A program made the translations under genes and the position numbers. The notes beneath the pieces were generated by a model. The model searched no databases and was not told where the DNA came from. It worked only from the letters and a program-made list of their open reading frames with translations. From Zymomonas mobilis subsp. pomaceae ATCC 29192 (lineage in GTDB: Bacteria > Pseudomonadota > Alphaproteobacteria > Sphingomonadales > Sphingomonadaceae): a DNA stretch of 64,000 nt. Location of the stretch: NCBI RefSeq assembly GCF_000218875.1, contig NC_015709.1, forward strand, positions 1,178,001 to 1,242,000, written 5' to 3'. Of this stretch, positions 55,378 through 64,000 are shown one piece after another (within the stretch, counting starts at the first letter, position 1; each line of letters starts with the position of its first letter).

Positions 55378-56268
55378 GTGTTGGAATTCTTGACCTTGCT
55401 GCTTGCCCAGCCTGTTCAGGACGGTAAGCTCAGCACAGTTTCAGACAAAATCGAAAGTTCTGTTTCTGGAAAAAATGCTGCGCCTCTCTCCGTCATGCAA
55501 TCTAGTCAATCCAACACGCGACCGGCCCCTATATTAGATTCCTCTGAACCGGACAGTTCTTTGTTCAAGGTGCCGACAACGACAGCGACGACGACTGCCC
55601 CGATACAGCCTTCAAGTCAGCCTCAAGGGCAAGGGGACGAACATTTAGTTCAAGTGGATTCCAGCAAGGGATTTCAGTCTTTTATGGCTGATTCTCGGGG
55701 CATTATCGCTAATGCCCCTTCACGCGAAGCGGTAATGTGTCGCCTTAACGAGAAAGGTCCGGCTTTGGTAGTTCAAGCGGTCGGGCTGAAAGACCGGAAA
55801 GGCTTACTTAGAATTGACCTTTATCCCCCTACGGAAGATGATTTTATGGCCGACGAAGAGGATTTAGCCGCAGCGCATAAAATCTTTAGACGGCAAGAAA
55901 AAATTATTCCACAAGAAGGTCTGGTCAAAATTTGTGTGCGCGTTCCCAAAGCAGGAACTTATGCCATAAGTCTGACGCATGATCGCGATGCCAATCATCG
56001 CGTTACAGTCTCTGAAGACGGCGTCGGGGTACCAACGAATCCACCTCATCTTTTACACGAACCTCGGCTGAATGAATCGCTTGTAAATGTTGGGCCGGGT
56101 GTGACTATCATTCCAGTACGCTTTAGTTATCGTCGGGGGTTATTATCTTTTGCCCCGCTTCGTAAGAAAGATACTATCGACTATAAAGCGTCTGTTGATT
56201 ATAAAACACCCCCTGATAAAGATCCTAAAAATGTATCCTATAAAAAAATGTCCCAACCAGAAGGATAG
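55378..56268 (+). CDS. DUF2141-like envelope protein, putative
   Basis: This 296-residue protein starts at GTG 55378 with AGAGGA upstream. The N-terminal 95 residues are low-complexity and Ser/Thr/Pro/Gln-rich after a short hydrophobic start (MLEFLTLLLAQ). The core (about 118-230) has AVMCRLNEKGPALVVQAVGL, GLLRIDLYPPTEDDFM, VPKAGTYAISLTHDRDANH, a pattern like the secreted DUF2141 beta domain. It ends in YKASVDYKTPPDKDP. Function is unknown; export is uncertain because the signal is weak. Confidence 0.55.
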   Translation: MLEFLTLLLAQPVQDGKLSTVSDKIESSVSGKNAAPLSVMQSSQSNTRPAPILDSSEPDSSLFKVPTTTATTTAPIQPSSQPQGQGDEHLVQVDSSKGFQSFMADSRGIIANAPSREAVMCRLNEKGPALVVQAVGLKDRKGLLRIDLYPPTEDDFMADEEDLAAAHKIFRRQEKIIPQEGLVKICVRVPKAGTYAISLTHDRDANHRVTVSEDGVGVPTNPPHLLHEPRLNESLVNVGPGVTIIPVRFSYRRGLLSFAPLRKKDTIDYKASVDYKTPPDKDPKNVSYKKMSQPEG

Positions 56269-56296
56269 GACATTTCTTAGATCATTTTTCTAGGCC

Positions 56297-57970
56297 CTAC
56301 TTCTGAACAGATCGTTTGGCCTTAAATTCAGAGGTAGGTTGCCATTCTGGCCAATTATTGGAAAAGGCGAGATCATAGCCCAGCTTATAAAGCAGGTCAG
56401 TATCTTCAGCCGCCCCTTCAAAATTGAGCAATGGACTCCAAACATCACAGGTTTGATGATAACATTTCATGTAATCAGATAACCATTTTTCGCCTGCTGG
56501 CCTACCGCCACTTCGCAGATCATAGGCACCTGCCATGCCCATCATAAGTAAAACCGGCACCCCTCTTCGGGCAAAAGGTAAATGATCAGCTCGAAAAAAC
56601 AGACCCCGTTCCGGCAATAATTCCGGCGTTACAACGCGATCCTGGTCACGAGCCGCTTTGACTAAAGCCGTTTCAAGATCATTCTGGCCTGCCCCTATTA
56701 ATAAAACATCTTTGGCACGCCCCGCTGTCTGCAACACATCAATTGTAAAATTGGCAACCGTTTTATCCAACGGATATAAAGGATGTTCAGCATAATAAGA
56801 GGAGCCCAGTAATCCGCGCTCTTCAGCTGTCCATGAAGCAAAAACCAAAGAACGATCCGGTACAGGGCCTCGTTTAAAAGCGTGGGCCAGCTCTAAAACA
56901 CCAGCAATCCCGATCCCATCATCAATAGCACCCGAACGGATAGTGCGCCCTTCTTTATCCGCTGCACCGATACCATAGGCATCCCAATGCGCTCCAAACA
57001 TAATAGTTTCATCAGGGCGTTTTTTACCCTTGATGCGTCCTAAAACATTATAGCTAGTGATCTTTTGATAACGAAGCGGCAAATCAGCAGACAAAAAAGT
57101 ATCGGGTAATAAAACAGGCTTAAAATCACTACGACGCGCCTGTTTTTTCAAATCGTCGAGATCAAGCCCCGCCTGTGCAAAAAGATTTCGAGCGGCATCA
57201 GCGGATAACCATCCTTGTAAGGCAACCGGCTGATCTCCACTGCTCCGAACAATATCATAGCCCTCACCGGCCGGTGCCGTGACAGTATTCCATCCATACC
57301 CTGCTGCCATAGTATCATGTATAATTAAAGCCGCGACCGCGCCCCTTCTCGCGGCTTCTTCATATTTATAGGTCCAACGGCCATAATAGGTCATAGCGCG
57401 TCCACCGAATTTACCAGAAACCGCTTCATCAGAAGCCGCGGCAAAATCAGGATCATTAACTAAGAAAACTGCAATTTTACCTTTAAGATCAAAACCTTTA
57501 AAGTCATCCCAGCCCCGTTCCGGCGCAGAGACTCCATAGCCGACAAAAGCCATAGGCGCATTCATAAGTGTAATTGTATCAACAGGACGGAGACTGGTAA
57601 GATAGATGTCTTTATTTTGCTGTAGACCGAAAGCGCTATAAGCCGTTTTAATCTGTAACTGCCGAGCCGGCCCCATCTTCGTATGAATCAAAGGAACCGC
57701 TTGCGTCCATCCCCCATTTTCACCCGCAGGTTCAAGATCTAAAGCCTTATACTGACGAATAAGCCATGCAATCGTTTTAGTCTCGCCAGCTGTTCCCGGG
57801 GCCCGTCCTTCCAAATCATCCACAGAAAGAGCTCTGACAAAATCAGAAAGTTTTTGCGCGCTAACTGGCCCCGTCACAGACGAAGCGATTGCGGCATGGG
57901 GAGGCAATAAAAGGCTTCCCCAAAATACAGCCGCCATCGTCAGTTTTAAAGAAAACTGCCCTGTTTTCAT
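56297..57970 (-). CDS. M28-family metallopeptidase, exported
   Basis: This 557-residue protein has a signal peptide (about 1-28), a PA-domain insertion and an M28 aminopeptidase core. The zinc-ligand and catalytic blocks are FGAHWDAYGIG, SGAIDDGIGIAGVLELAHAF, ASWTAEERGLLGSSYYAEHP and the downstream HLPFARRGVPVLLM. It would trim N-terminal residues from peptides in the periplasm. Neighbours suggest no specific pathway. Confidence 0.92.
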   Translation of the reverse strand: MKTGQFSLKLTMAAVFWGSLLLPPHAAIASSVTGPVSAQKLSDFVRALSVDDLEGRAPGTAGETKTIAWLIRQYKALDLEPAGENGGWTQAVPLIHTKMGPARQLQIKTAYSAFGLQQNKDIYLTSLRPVDTITLMNAPMAFVGYGVSAPERGWDDFKGFDLKGKIAVFLVNDPDFAAASDEAVSGKFGGRAMTYYGRWTYKYEEAARRGAVAALIIHDTMAAGYGWNTVTAPAGEGYDIVRSSGDQPVALQGWLSADAARNLFAQAGLDLDDLKKQARRSDFKPVLLPDTFLSADLPLRYQKITSYNVLGRIKGKKRPDETIMFGAHWDAYGIGAADKEGRTIRSGAIDDGIGIAGVLELAHAFKRGPVPDRSLVFASWTAEERGLLGSSYYAEHPLYPLDKTVANFTIDVLQTAGRAKDVLLIGAGQNDLETALVKAARDQDRVVTPELLPERGLFFRADHLPFARRGVPVLLMMGMAGAYDLRSGGRPAGEKWLSDYMKCYHQTCDVWSPLLNFEGAAEDTDLLYKLGYDLAFSNNWPEWQPTSEFKAKRSVQK

Positions 57971-58001
57971 AATCTTCCCCCCGTTAAACCCTCAATAAAA
58001 T

Positions 58002-59594
58002 TTAAGGTGTTAAAACTGTATCAACTGCCACGGGCAAGGTATCTGGATAATCGAGCATATAATGCAAACCGCGGCTTTCTTTACGGCTCATGGCACAACG
58101 CACTATCAGGCTTGCCACATCAATTAAATTCCGCAATTCGATCAATTCAGGCGAAACGTGGAAATTGCCATAATATTCAGCAATTTCATGTGCCAGATTA
58201 TCAAGGCGATGATGAGCGCGCGTTAAACGCTTTGTTGAACGGACGATACCAACATAATCCCACATTGCCCGTCGGATTTCATGCCAATTATGCTGAACAA
58301 CAATCTCTTCATCCGAATTAGTAACCCTGCTATCATCCCAAGGACGAACAGCGGGCGGTTCTGCCAAATCATCCCAATTTTCTGTAATGTGCTTGGCGGC
58401 GGCTTCACCAAAAACCAGACATTCCAGTAAAGAATTACTGGCAAGACGATTAGCCCCATGCAAACCGGATTGGGCAACTTCACCGATAGCGTAAAGGCCA
58501 GGTAAATCGGCCCGACCGTTCAAATCAGTCAAAACCCCACCACAGGTATAATGCATTGCCGGTACAACCGGAATCGGTTGTTTGGTAATATCAATACCTT
58601 GTTCTAACAAATGCGCACGAATAGTGGGGAAATGCTGTTCAATGAATTCAGCAGGACGATGACTTATATCAAGATGGACATAGTCAAGCCCCAATCTTTT
58701 AATCTCATGATCAATAGCCCGGGCGACAATATCACGGGGTGCCAATTCATTTCGCGGATCAAAATCCGGCATGAAACGGTGACCATCCGTTGGGATTTTA
58801 AGCTGTCCCCCCTCACCGCGCATCGCTTCTGTAATTAAAAAATAGGTACCTTCAAGACTATAAAGGGCGGTCGGATGGAATTGATTAAATTCGAGGTTAG
58901 AAACCCGTGCACCGGCCCGCCAAGCCATAGCGATACCATCACCGGTTGCCCCCTTGGGCGCGGTCGAATGCTGGTAAACCTGCCCCGCGCCTCCCGTTGC
59001 AAGAATGGTAGCCCGTCCTAAAAAGCGCTGAACCTTGCCATTCCAAGAATTATAGGCATAAACACCATGAACCGCACGGCTGTCCGATGGATCTTTACAA
59101 TGCCGACCTGAAATCAGATCAATTGCGGCCATATCAGGAATTAAACGAATGCGGGGATGGGCATGGGCTGCTTTTTCTAACGCTTTTTGAACCGCTAAGC
59201 CCGTTGCATCATCGACATGCACAATACGACGATGGCTGTGTCCACCCTCACGCGTTAAATGCCATCGTTCACCAAATTCATTACCATGGTTAAAAGGAAC
59301 ACCGATTGCAGCAAGATTTTCAATCGCTTTTGGGGCATGTTCTACCACATATTCAACGGTTGAACGGCGGTTTAACCCCGCCCCTGCCGTAAAAGTATCT
59401 TTAATATGGTTCTCGAAATTATCTCCAGCATCCAGAACAGCGGCAATACCACCCTGCGCTTTAGCAGTTGAGCCATCGGAAATGGATCCCTTTGCCAAAA
59501 CCGCAACATCAAAACGATCAGCCAGATGTAAAGCAGCGGTTAAACCGGCTGCCCCCGATCCAATGATAACGACATCAAAAATCTTGTCACTCAT
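58002..59594 (-). CDS. nadB: L-aspartate oxidase NadB
   Basis: This 530-residue flavoprotein makes iminoaspartate for NAD synthesis. The FAD site is VIIGSGAAGLTAALHL, followed by STAKAQGGIAAVLD, REGGHSHRRIVH, GATGDGIAMAWRAGARV and PVVPAMHYTCGGVLTDLNGR. The C-terminal helical domain has ESRGLHYMLDYP. nadA and nadC are not adjacent here. Length is normal. Confidence 0.95.
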   Translation of the reverse strand: MSDKIFDVVIIGSGAAGLTAALHLADRFDVAVLAKGSISDGSTAKAQGGIAAVLDAGDNFENHIKDTFTAGAGLNRRSTVEYVVEHAPKAIENLAAIGVPFNHGNEFGERWHLTREGGHSHRRIVHVDDATGLAVQKALEKAAHAHPRIRLIPDMAAIDLISGRHCKDPSDSRAVHGVYAYNSWNGKVQRFLGRATILATGGAGQVYQHSTAPKGATGDGIAMAWRAGARVSNLEFNQFHPTALYSLEGTYFLITEAMRGEGGQLKIPTDGHRFMPDFDPRNELAPRDIVARAIDHEIKRLGLDYVHLDISHRPAEFIEQHFPTIRAHLLEQGIDITKQPIPVVPAMHYTCGGVLTDLNGRADLPGLYAIGEVAQSGLHGANRLASNSLLECLVFGEAAAKHITENWDDLAEPPAVRPWDDSRVTNSDEEIVVQHNWHEIRRAMWDYVGIVRSTKRLTRAHHRLDNLAHEIAEYYGNFHVSPELIELRNLIDVASLIVRCAMSRKESRGLHYMLDYPDTLPVAVDTVLTP

Positions 59595-59663
59595 AAGGTC
59601 AAACGACCTCCATTTCTGATTTCCAGCACCATAAACCGCCTATCTTTTCGGCGAAAATGGTCA

Positions 59664-60623
59664 TTATGTTAGCTGTGCTTCCGGTATATCTCGCGTTAAT
59701 GTTAAAAATATATCTTCCAGATTAGCTTCATGGGTTGAAACATCAACAATAGCGAGATCAGCCTGTTCGATCACAGCTAATATTTCACCGGCATTTATCT
59801 TTGCCTTATCATAGCGAATATGCAAACGCGACGGCGCAATAATTTCAGCAGAGGCATGATTATTATGCTGTGACATCCATACAGCTAAAATGGATGGCAA
59901 GGTTGTGATCTTATTACTAAGAATGACATCCATGCTCTTATCACCCACCATATTCAATAAATGAGAGGTCGGCTGATTAGTGATCAGATGGCCATGATTA
60001 ATAATAGCAATTCGATCACATAATTGTTCCGCTTCTTCCAGATAATGCGTCGTAAGGACAATGGTAACGCCTTGATCATTCAATTTTTTAACGTAAGACC
60101 AAAGCTGTTGCCGCAATTCTATATCAACGCCTGCCGTTGGCTCATCCAGAACCAGTACCGGAGGAGAAGCGACCATAGCCTTAGCTACCAATAACCGCCG
60201 TTTCATCCCACCCGATAAAGAACGGGCATGAGCAAAAGCTTTATCTTCAAGATGCATCGCCTCTAGCAATTCCATCGTCCGGCGCTTTTTCTTTGGAATA
60301 CCGAACAGGCCTGCATAGACTTCCAAAGTCTCAAAAGGCGTAAAGAAAGGATCGAAAAAAATTTCCTGAGGAACAATACCTATAGCTGAACGGGCGTTTA
60401 AAGGATCTTCATCAATATCAAAACCCCAGATAGAGACGCGACCCGCTGTTTTACGGACGAGTCCGGCCAAGATATTAATAGTCGTGGACTTTCCTGCCCC
60501 ATTAGGGCCAAGTAAGCCACAGATAGAACCTCGCGGAATTTTTAAATTCAGATTAGTAAGCGCCTGCTTCCCGCCTTGATAAACTTTAGACAGACCTTCA
60601 ATATGAATAGCCGCTTCACTCAT
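59664..60623 (-). CDS. ABC transporter ATP-binding protein
   Basis: This 319-residue ATPase has Walker A GLLGPNGAGKSTTINIL (about 34-50), the signature SLSGGMKRRLLVAKAM, Walker B VLVLDEPTAGVD and the H-loop TTHYLEE. It resembles the DrrA/NodI-type drug- or polysaccharide-exporter ATPases, with a C-terminal extension of about 90 residues. No permease gene adjoins it in this window, so its partner is encoded elsewhere or just out of view. It lies 33 bases after the YggS-type gene. Confidence 0.9.
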   Translation of the reverse strand: MSEAAIHIEGLSKVYQGGKQALTNLNLKIPRGSICGLLGPNGAGKSTTINILAGLVRKTAGRVSIWGFDIDEDPLNARSAIGIVPQEIFFDPFFTPFETLEVYAGLFGIPKKKRRTMELLEAMHLEDKAFAHARSLSGGMKRRLLVAKAMVASPPVLVLDEPTAGVDIELRQQLWSYVKKLNDQGVTIVLTTHYLEEAEQLCDRIAIINHGHLITNQPTSHLLNMVGDKSMDVILSNKITTLPSILAVWMSQHNNHASAEIIAPSRLHIRYDKAKINAGEILAVIEQADLAIVDVSTHEANLEDIFLTLTRDIPEAQLT

Positions 60624-60656
60624 GGATGGACCCTTTCAGGCATAGGTAGAATTTCC

Positions 60657-61340
60657 TTAAGCCCGATGTCCAAATAAAGCAGTCCCAACCCGAATATGGG
60701 TCGCCCCAAGGGTGATAGCCAATTCATAATCGGCAGACATGCCGATAGAAACCGCGGGCAAACCAAGATCATGCGCCATTTTGACAGTAAGGGCGAAATA
60801 AGGCGCGGGTTCTACTTCTAATGGGGGCACAGACATTAAACCAATAATGGGAATACCTGCATCACGACATTGCTTTAATATCGCTTTGGTATCAGCAATA
60901 TCACAACCGCCTTTTTGCTCTTCTTCGCCGATATTCACCTGAATAAAACATTCTGGCCGTTTATCTAATGTATCCATGGCACGCGCCAAGGCTTCAATCA
61001 AAGACGGACGATCGACAGAATGGATGGCATCAAATAATTCAACCGCTGTTTTTGCTTTATTCGATTGCAGCTGCCCAACACAATGTAATCGAATATCAGG
61101 GGTTTCTTTAATCAGCGCCGGCCATTTTTCCAAAGCTTCCTGAACACGGTTTTCACCAAAAACGCGCTGCCCTTCAGCGATTAAAGGAAGGGCCGCTTCT
61201 GCCGGATGCAGCTTAGAAATAGCAATAAGCTCAATATCTTCAGGCTTGCGACCAGCCGTTTTCGCGGCCTTCGCTATTTTAGCCTGAACAATGCCAAGCG
61301 GCGATAAGGTATCATTATGAGAAGGTGCATGGGTCATCAT
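60657..61340 (-). CDS. YggS-family pyridoxal-phosphate homeostasis protein
   Basis: This 227-residue protein has the PLP-binding lysine in LIAISKLHPAEAALP (about 44-58), FGENRVQEAL, HCVGQLQSNKAK, VNIGEEEQKGG, and SIGMSADYELAITLGATHIR near the end. YggS/PROSC proteins bind PLP and balance vitamin B6 and amino-acid pools. It is probably cotranscribed with the ABC ATPase. Confidence 0.94.
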   Translation of the reverse strand: MMTHAPSHNDTLSPLGIVQAKIAKAAKTAGRKPEDIELIAISKLHPAEAALPLIAEGQRVFGENRVQEALEKWPALIKETPDIRLHCVGQLQSNKAKTAVELFDAIHSVDRPSLIEALARAMDTLDKRPECFIQVNIGEEEQKGGCDIADTKAILKQCRDAGIPIIGLMSVPPLEVEPAPYFALTVKMAHDLGLPAVSIGMSADYELAITLGATHIRVGTALFGHRA

Positions 61341-61584
61341 AAAAAGACGCTATCATTTTTTTCTGATTTTCAACAGATTTTCCTGATTTTTCGGATTTAA
61401 AGCCCCAAAAACAGGAAACACGGAATATTGAATACAATATCAGACTATCTAATGATAAAAATTAAAAAATACGATAAAGTATAGCGTAAAAAGCAAAATA
61501 TCGTTGTCCAGTTATAACTGGATGATGTCTTGTTATATACTGATATGATCAAAAAATGACGTGTTTTAAGGAGTCTCTAACCCA

Positions 61585-62064
61585 ATGAAAGCTTCCCCTG
61601 CCTTACTTTTTGTCTGCCTCGGCAATATTTGTCGTTCGCCTTTAGCTGAAGGCGTCTTTCGCGATCTGGTGACAAAGGAAGGGCTGAAAGTGACGCTTGA
61701 TTCTGCGGGTACGGGCGATTGGCACATCGGTTCCCCCCCTGATAAACGGGCTCAGGTAGCAGCCTTTAATCACGGACTGGATATCAGCGGATTAAGAGGG
61801 CGGCAAGTCACGCGACAGGATTTTTATCTATTCGATTATATTATCGCGATGGACAGTAAAAATTTAACCAATCTAAAACGATTACAACCCAAAGATGGTA
61901 AAGCCAAATTATCTTTGTTGATGGATTATGTAACAGGATATGAAGGAAAATCGGTCGCTGATCCTTATCATGGGGGCGCCGAAGATTTTGAGAAAACATG
62001 GAAAGATGTTTCAACGGGTGCCAAAGCGCTTCTTACCTATCTACAACGCCAGCATACACTTTAA
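61585..62064 (+). CDS. Low-molecular-weight protein tyrosine phosphatase
   Basis: This 159-residue phosphatase has the P-loop FVCLGNICRSPLAEG (catalytic cysteine about residue 11, arginine 17) and the general-acid aspartate in VADPYHGG. It removes phosphate from phosphotyrosine proteins or low-molecular-weight substrates. It is divergent from the YggS-type gene, and is followed by a fructosamine-kinase-family gene after 80 bases. Confidence 0.94.
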   Translation: MKASPALLFVCLGNICRSPLAEGVFRDLVTKEGLKVTLDSAGTGDWHIGSPPDKRAQVAAFNHGLDISGLRGRQVTRQDFYLFDYIIAMDSKNLTNLKRLQPKDGKAKLSLLMDYVTGYEGKSVADPYHGGAEDFEKTWKDVSTGAKALLTYLQRQHTL

Positions 62065-62144
62065 ACTTTTAGCTATAAAATGAACCTATAGCTATAACGG
62101 CTAATCTTAGTTTTTCTAAAAAGCCGTTTATTTAAGGTAATCTG

Positions 62145-62975
62145 ATGAGTGACCGTTCTTCTTTCTCTGTTTCCAATGATGCCGCCCGCCTGATCGGCCA
62201 ACAATTAATGCGGGAAGAACGGTTACATGGAGGTGACTTATCTCAAGTTACCCAATTATGGCTAGAAGATGGGAGTCATGCTGTCGCAAAAAACAGTATT
62301 TTTCCTGATCGAGAAGCTCAAATGCTAGAAGCCATTGCTAAAAGTGGCGCACCTGCCCCCCAAGTTTTAGCCGTTGATGATAAACTTCTTGTGATGCAGT
62401 GGTTGCGGAATCGGGATGTCTTGCACCATGCATGGAGCGATCTCGGCAAAGTGTTGGCGCTCCTCCATACTGTACATGGGCCGCTTTACGGTTGGAACCA
62501 CAATTACGGCTTGGGAAATATAACGATCCTCAACGGATGGATGCGAAACTGGCCAGATTTTTGGGGCGAATATCGTTTAAGGCCGCATCTACCCCATATT
62601 TCACCGGATTTAGTCGATAGGCTTGAAGAACTGATCGAAGATTTACCGCAACGTTTACCGATGACACCGAAACCTGTTTTACTCCATGGGGATCTTTGGG
62701 ACGGGAATATTCTGGTGGATGATGGCCGAATAGTGGGGTTAATCGATCCTTGTTGTTACTATGGCGATGCCGAAGTCGATATAGCAATGATCAATCTCTT
62801 TGACCGTCCCAGTGGCTCTTTTTATGAATCTTATGAAACCTACCATCCTTTAATGGCTGGATACGAAGAACGACTGAATATCTATAAATTATGGCCTGCG
62901 CTTGTTCATTTGCGTCTCTTTGGGGATGGCTACCGCCCCTTGGTCACACAACTACTCAAGTCAGCAGGCGTTTAG
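62145..62975 (+). CDS. Fructosamine kinase family protein
   Basis: This 276-residue protein of the fructosamine-3-kinase/APH-like fold has LLHGDLWDGNILVDDGRIVG (catalytic aspartate about 186) and LIDPCCYYGDAEVDIAMINLF. The early LLVMQWL and HAWSDLGKVLALLHTVHGP blocks are also typical. It phosphorylates glycated amines for repair, by family. It is in tandem with the small phosphatase. Confidence 0.9.
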   Translation: MSDRSSFSVSNDAARLIGQQLMREERLHGGDLSQVTQLWLEDGSHAVAKNSIFPDREAQMLEAIAKSGAPAPQVLAVDDKLLVMQWLRNRDVLHHAWSDLGKVLALLHTVHGPLYGWNHNYGLGNITILNGWMRNWPDFWGEYRLRPHLPHISPDLVDRLEELIEDLPQRLPMTPKPVLLHGDLWDGNILVDDGRIVGLIDPCCYYGDAEVDIAMINLFDRPSGSFYESYETYHPLMAGYEERLNIYKLWPALVHLRLFGDGYRPLVTQLLKSAGV

Positions 62976-63089
62976 AGATTAGAATTTTTATAAATGGGCC
63001 TTTTTTAGAGAGAAAAACAGAAAATTTGCAAAATTATGCAAAGATAAGGTTGACGAAAGCGTAAAATCCGCGCATTGGGCGCAGTGGAT

Positions 63090-63163
63090 GGCTCGATGGC
63101 GGAGTGGTTACGCAGAGGACTGCAAATCCTTGCACGCCGGTTCGATTCCGGCTCGGGCCTCCA
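63090..63163 (+). tRNA. tRNA-Cys (anticodon GCA)
   Basis: A 74-base cloverleaf: acceptor stem GGCTCGA pairs with TCGGGCC (one T-G pair), the D-arm has GAGTGGTTA, the anticodon loop CTGCAAA carries GCA, the T-arm is GCCGG TTCGATT CCGGC, and the encoded 3' end is T followed by CCA. The CCA is encoded in the DNA. Confidence 0.95.
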
Positions 63164-63430
63164 TTCTCCTTTTTATTTTCCTATTAATAAAAATGATCAA
63201 GCAGCGGTATTTTATTAAAACTGACTCCTTTTCTTTATTATCGTATAATAACGTAACGATAATAGATGCTTAGATTAAAGCGAGGGGCGGCTATAAAATA
63301 ACCTATTGAGCCCTATTCCTCCCCTTTTCGATCTATACGTCTTAAGCAATATTAGCCTTTTACCTTTTAAAAACCGTTTTTTTCTAATCGCCCTCTTTTC
63401 GATAAAGCGAGAACAGGTTATTTTTCGGCT
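63164..63430. other. Intergenic region between tRNA-Cys and ybaK
   Basis: AT-rich, with no gene or clear terminator. A minus-strand open frame here overlaps ybaK and has no family features. Confidence 0.5.
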
Positions 63431-63907
63431 ATGACGAAAAAAACACGCGGAACGGTTTTTCTGGAAAAAGCCAGTATTGAATTTACGGTTCATCCTTATG
63501 AATATGATGCAAAGGCGCAGGCCGCCGGTCTTCAGGCAGCAGAAGCGCTGAACCAACCTCCAGAGATTGTCTATAAAACCTTGATGGCCGAAGTGGATGG
63601 CAAGCCCGTCTGTGCTGTTGTGCAGGTGCATCATGAAATCTCGATGAAAAAGCTTGCAGCAGCAGCTGGTGGGAAATCAGCCCATATGATTAAACCAGCA
63701 GATGCTGAACGGATGACGGGCTATCATGTGGGCGGTATCAGCCCTTTTGGGCAGAAAAAACGGGTTCCCGTGATCTTCGACGAGGCGGCTTTTAGCGCTG
63801 AAAAAATCTTCATCAATGGTGGTCAACGCGGGGTATTGGTAGCCCTTAACCCAGAAGAGGCACGGCGGGTTGTCGACGGTAAAATCGCGGCTATCAGTGA
63901 CAGCTAA
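63431..63907 (+). CDS. ybaK: Cys-tRNA(Pro)/Cys-tRNA(Cys) deacylase YbaK
   Basis: This 158-residue YbaK protein hydrolyses Cys-tRNA(Pro) made in error by prolyl-tRNA synthetase. It has FTVHPYEYDAKAQAAGLQAA, PPEIVYKTLMAEVDGKPV with the catalytic-region lysine (YKTL), and GYHVGGISPFGQKKR, the family signature. The GGISPFGQK block distinguishes YbaK from ProX. It lies 270 bases after a tRNA-Cys gene. Confidence 0.93.
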   Translation: MTKKTRGTVFLEKASIEFTVHPYEYDAKAQAAGLQAAEALNQPPEIVYKTLMAEVDGKPVCAVVQVHHEISMKKLAAAAGGKSAHMIKPADAERMTGYHVGGISPFGQKKRVPVIFDEAAFSAEKIFINGGQRGVLVALNPEEARRVVDGKIAAISDS

Positions 63908-64000
63908 ACCTCGAATTTTTAAAACTGTTATTTCGTTCTTTTTTCTTCACTAAAATAGGACGCAAAGCGATAACGCGCTTGCTAAACTTTAATGTCCTAT

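Overview
The window reads as chromosomal DNA of a Sphingomonadales-type alphaproteobacterium and fits Zymomonas mobilis best. Supporting signs are moderate GC with AT-rich islands, a strongly codon-biased pyruvate kinase, the yebC-ruvCA / ruvB-ybgC-tolQRAB-pal order, gapR (DUF2312), and TonB-receptor and IlvD types. The species name is an inference from gene order and protein resemblance, not from a database search. From memory, the well-known Z. mobilis strains carry type I-F CRISPR, so the type I-E system here would suggest another lineage; I cannot verify that.

Layout. 1-5.1 kb: end of a TonB-dependent receptor, a glycerophosphodiester phosphodiesterase, a LysR regulator and ilvD. 5.2-20.6 kb: a defence region on the minus strand. 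It holds a complete type I-E CRISPR-Cas locus (cas3, cas8e, cse2, cas7e, cas5e, cas6e, cas1, cas2, leader, 12-repeat array). A separate 2-repeat fragment lies about 5 kb beyond the trailer end. The 5.06 kb between the two repeat blocks sits exactly where a spacer would. It carries P2-like tail gene remnants (U and a frameshifted D), a small secreted protein with three internal repeats, a HigBA-type toxin-antitoxin pair with a palindromic operator, and an ATPase-TOPRIM gene interrupted by one amber codon. Genes at both edges are cut at the repeat boundary.

20.6-30 kb: queH, an amino-acid racemase with a divergent Lrp-type regulator, then a plasmid-like insertion. The insertion holds a decayed replication-protein gene and an EcoRV-like restriction-modification pair, and it splits an NADP-dependent oxidoreductase pseudogene. 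A serine recombinase, an MdaB-type quinone reductase, a LysR regulator and an SRPBCC protein follow. 30.6-35.3 kb: two tandem thymidylate-kinase-like P-loop proteins, a polysaccharide flippase, a CHAD-like protein and an SDR. 35.4-41.3 kb: a GST, a five-gene ter-type cluster and a GT32 glycosyltransferase.

41.6 kb: an orphan copy of the CRISPR leader, 30 kb from the array, keeping both the TTGGTAGATT motif and a perfect IHF consensus. 41.8-52.4 kb: pal-tolBARQ-ybgC, ruvB, two opposite-strand genes wedged between ruvB and ruvA, then ruvA, ruvC, yebC and gapR. 52.7-64 kb: housekeeping genes (pyk, trmB, a DUF2141-like protein, an M28 peptidase, nadB, an ABC ATPase, a YggS-type protein, LMW phosphatase, fructosamine-kinase family, tRNA-Cys, ybaK).

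The observations most worth following are the 5-kb segment in a spacer position, the orphan leader, the interrupted ATPase-TOPRIM gene, and the plasmid-derived EcoRV-like insertion.
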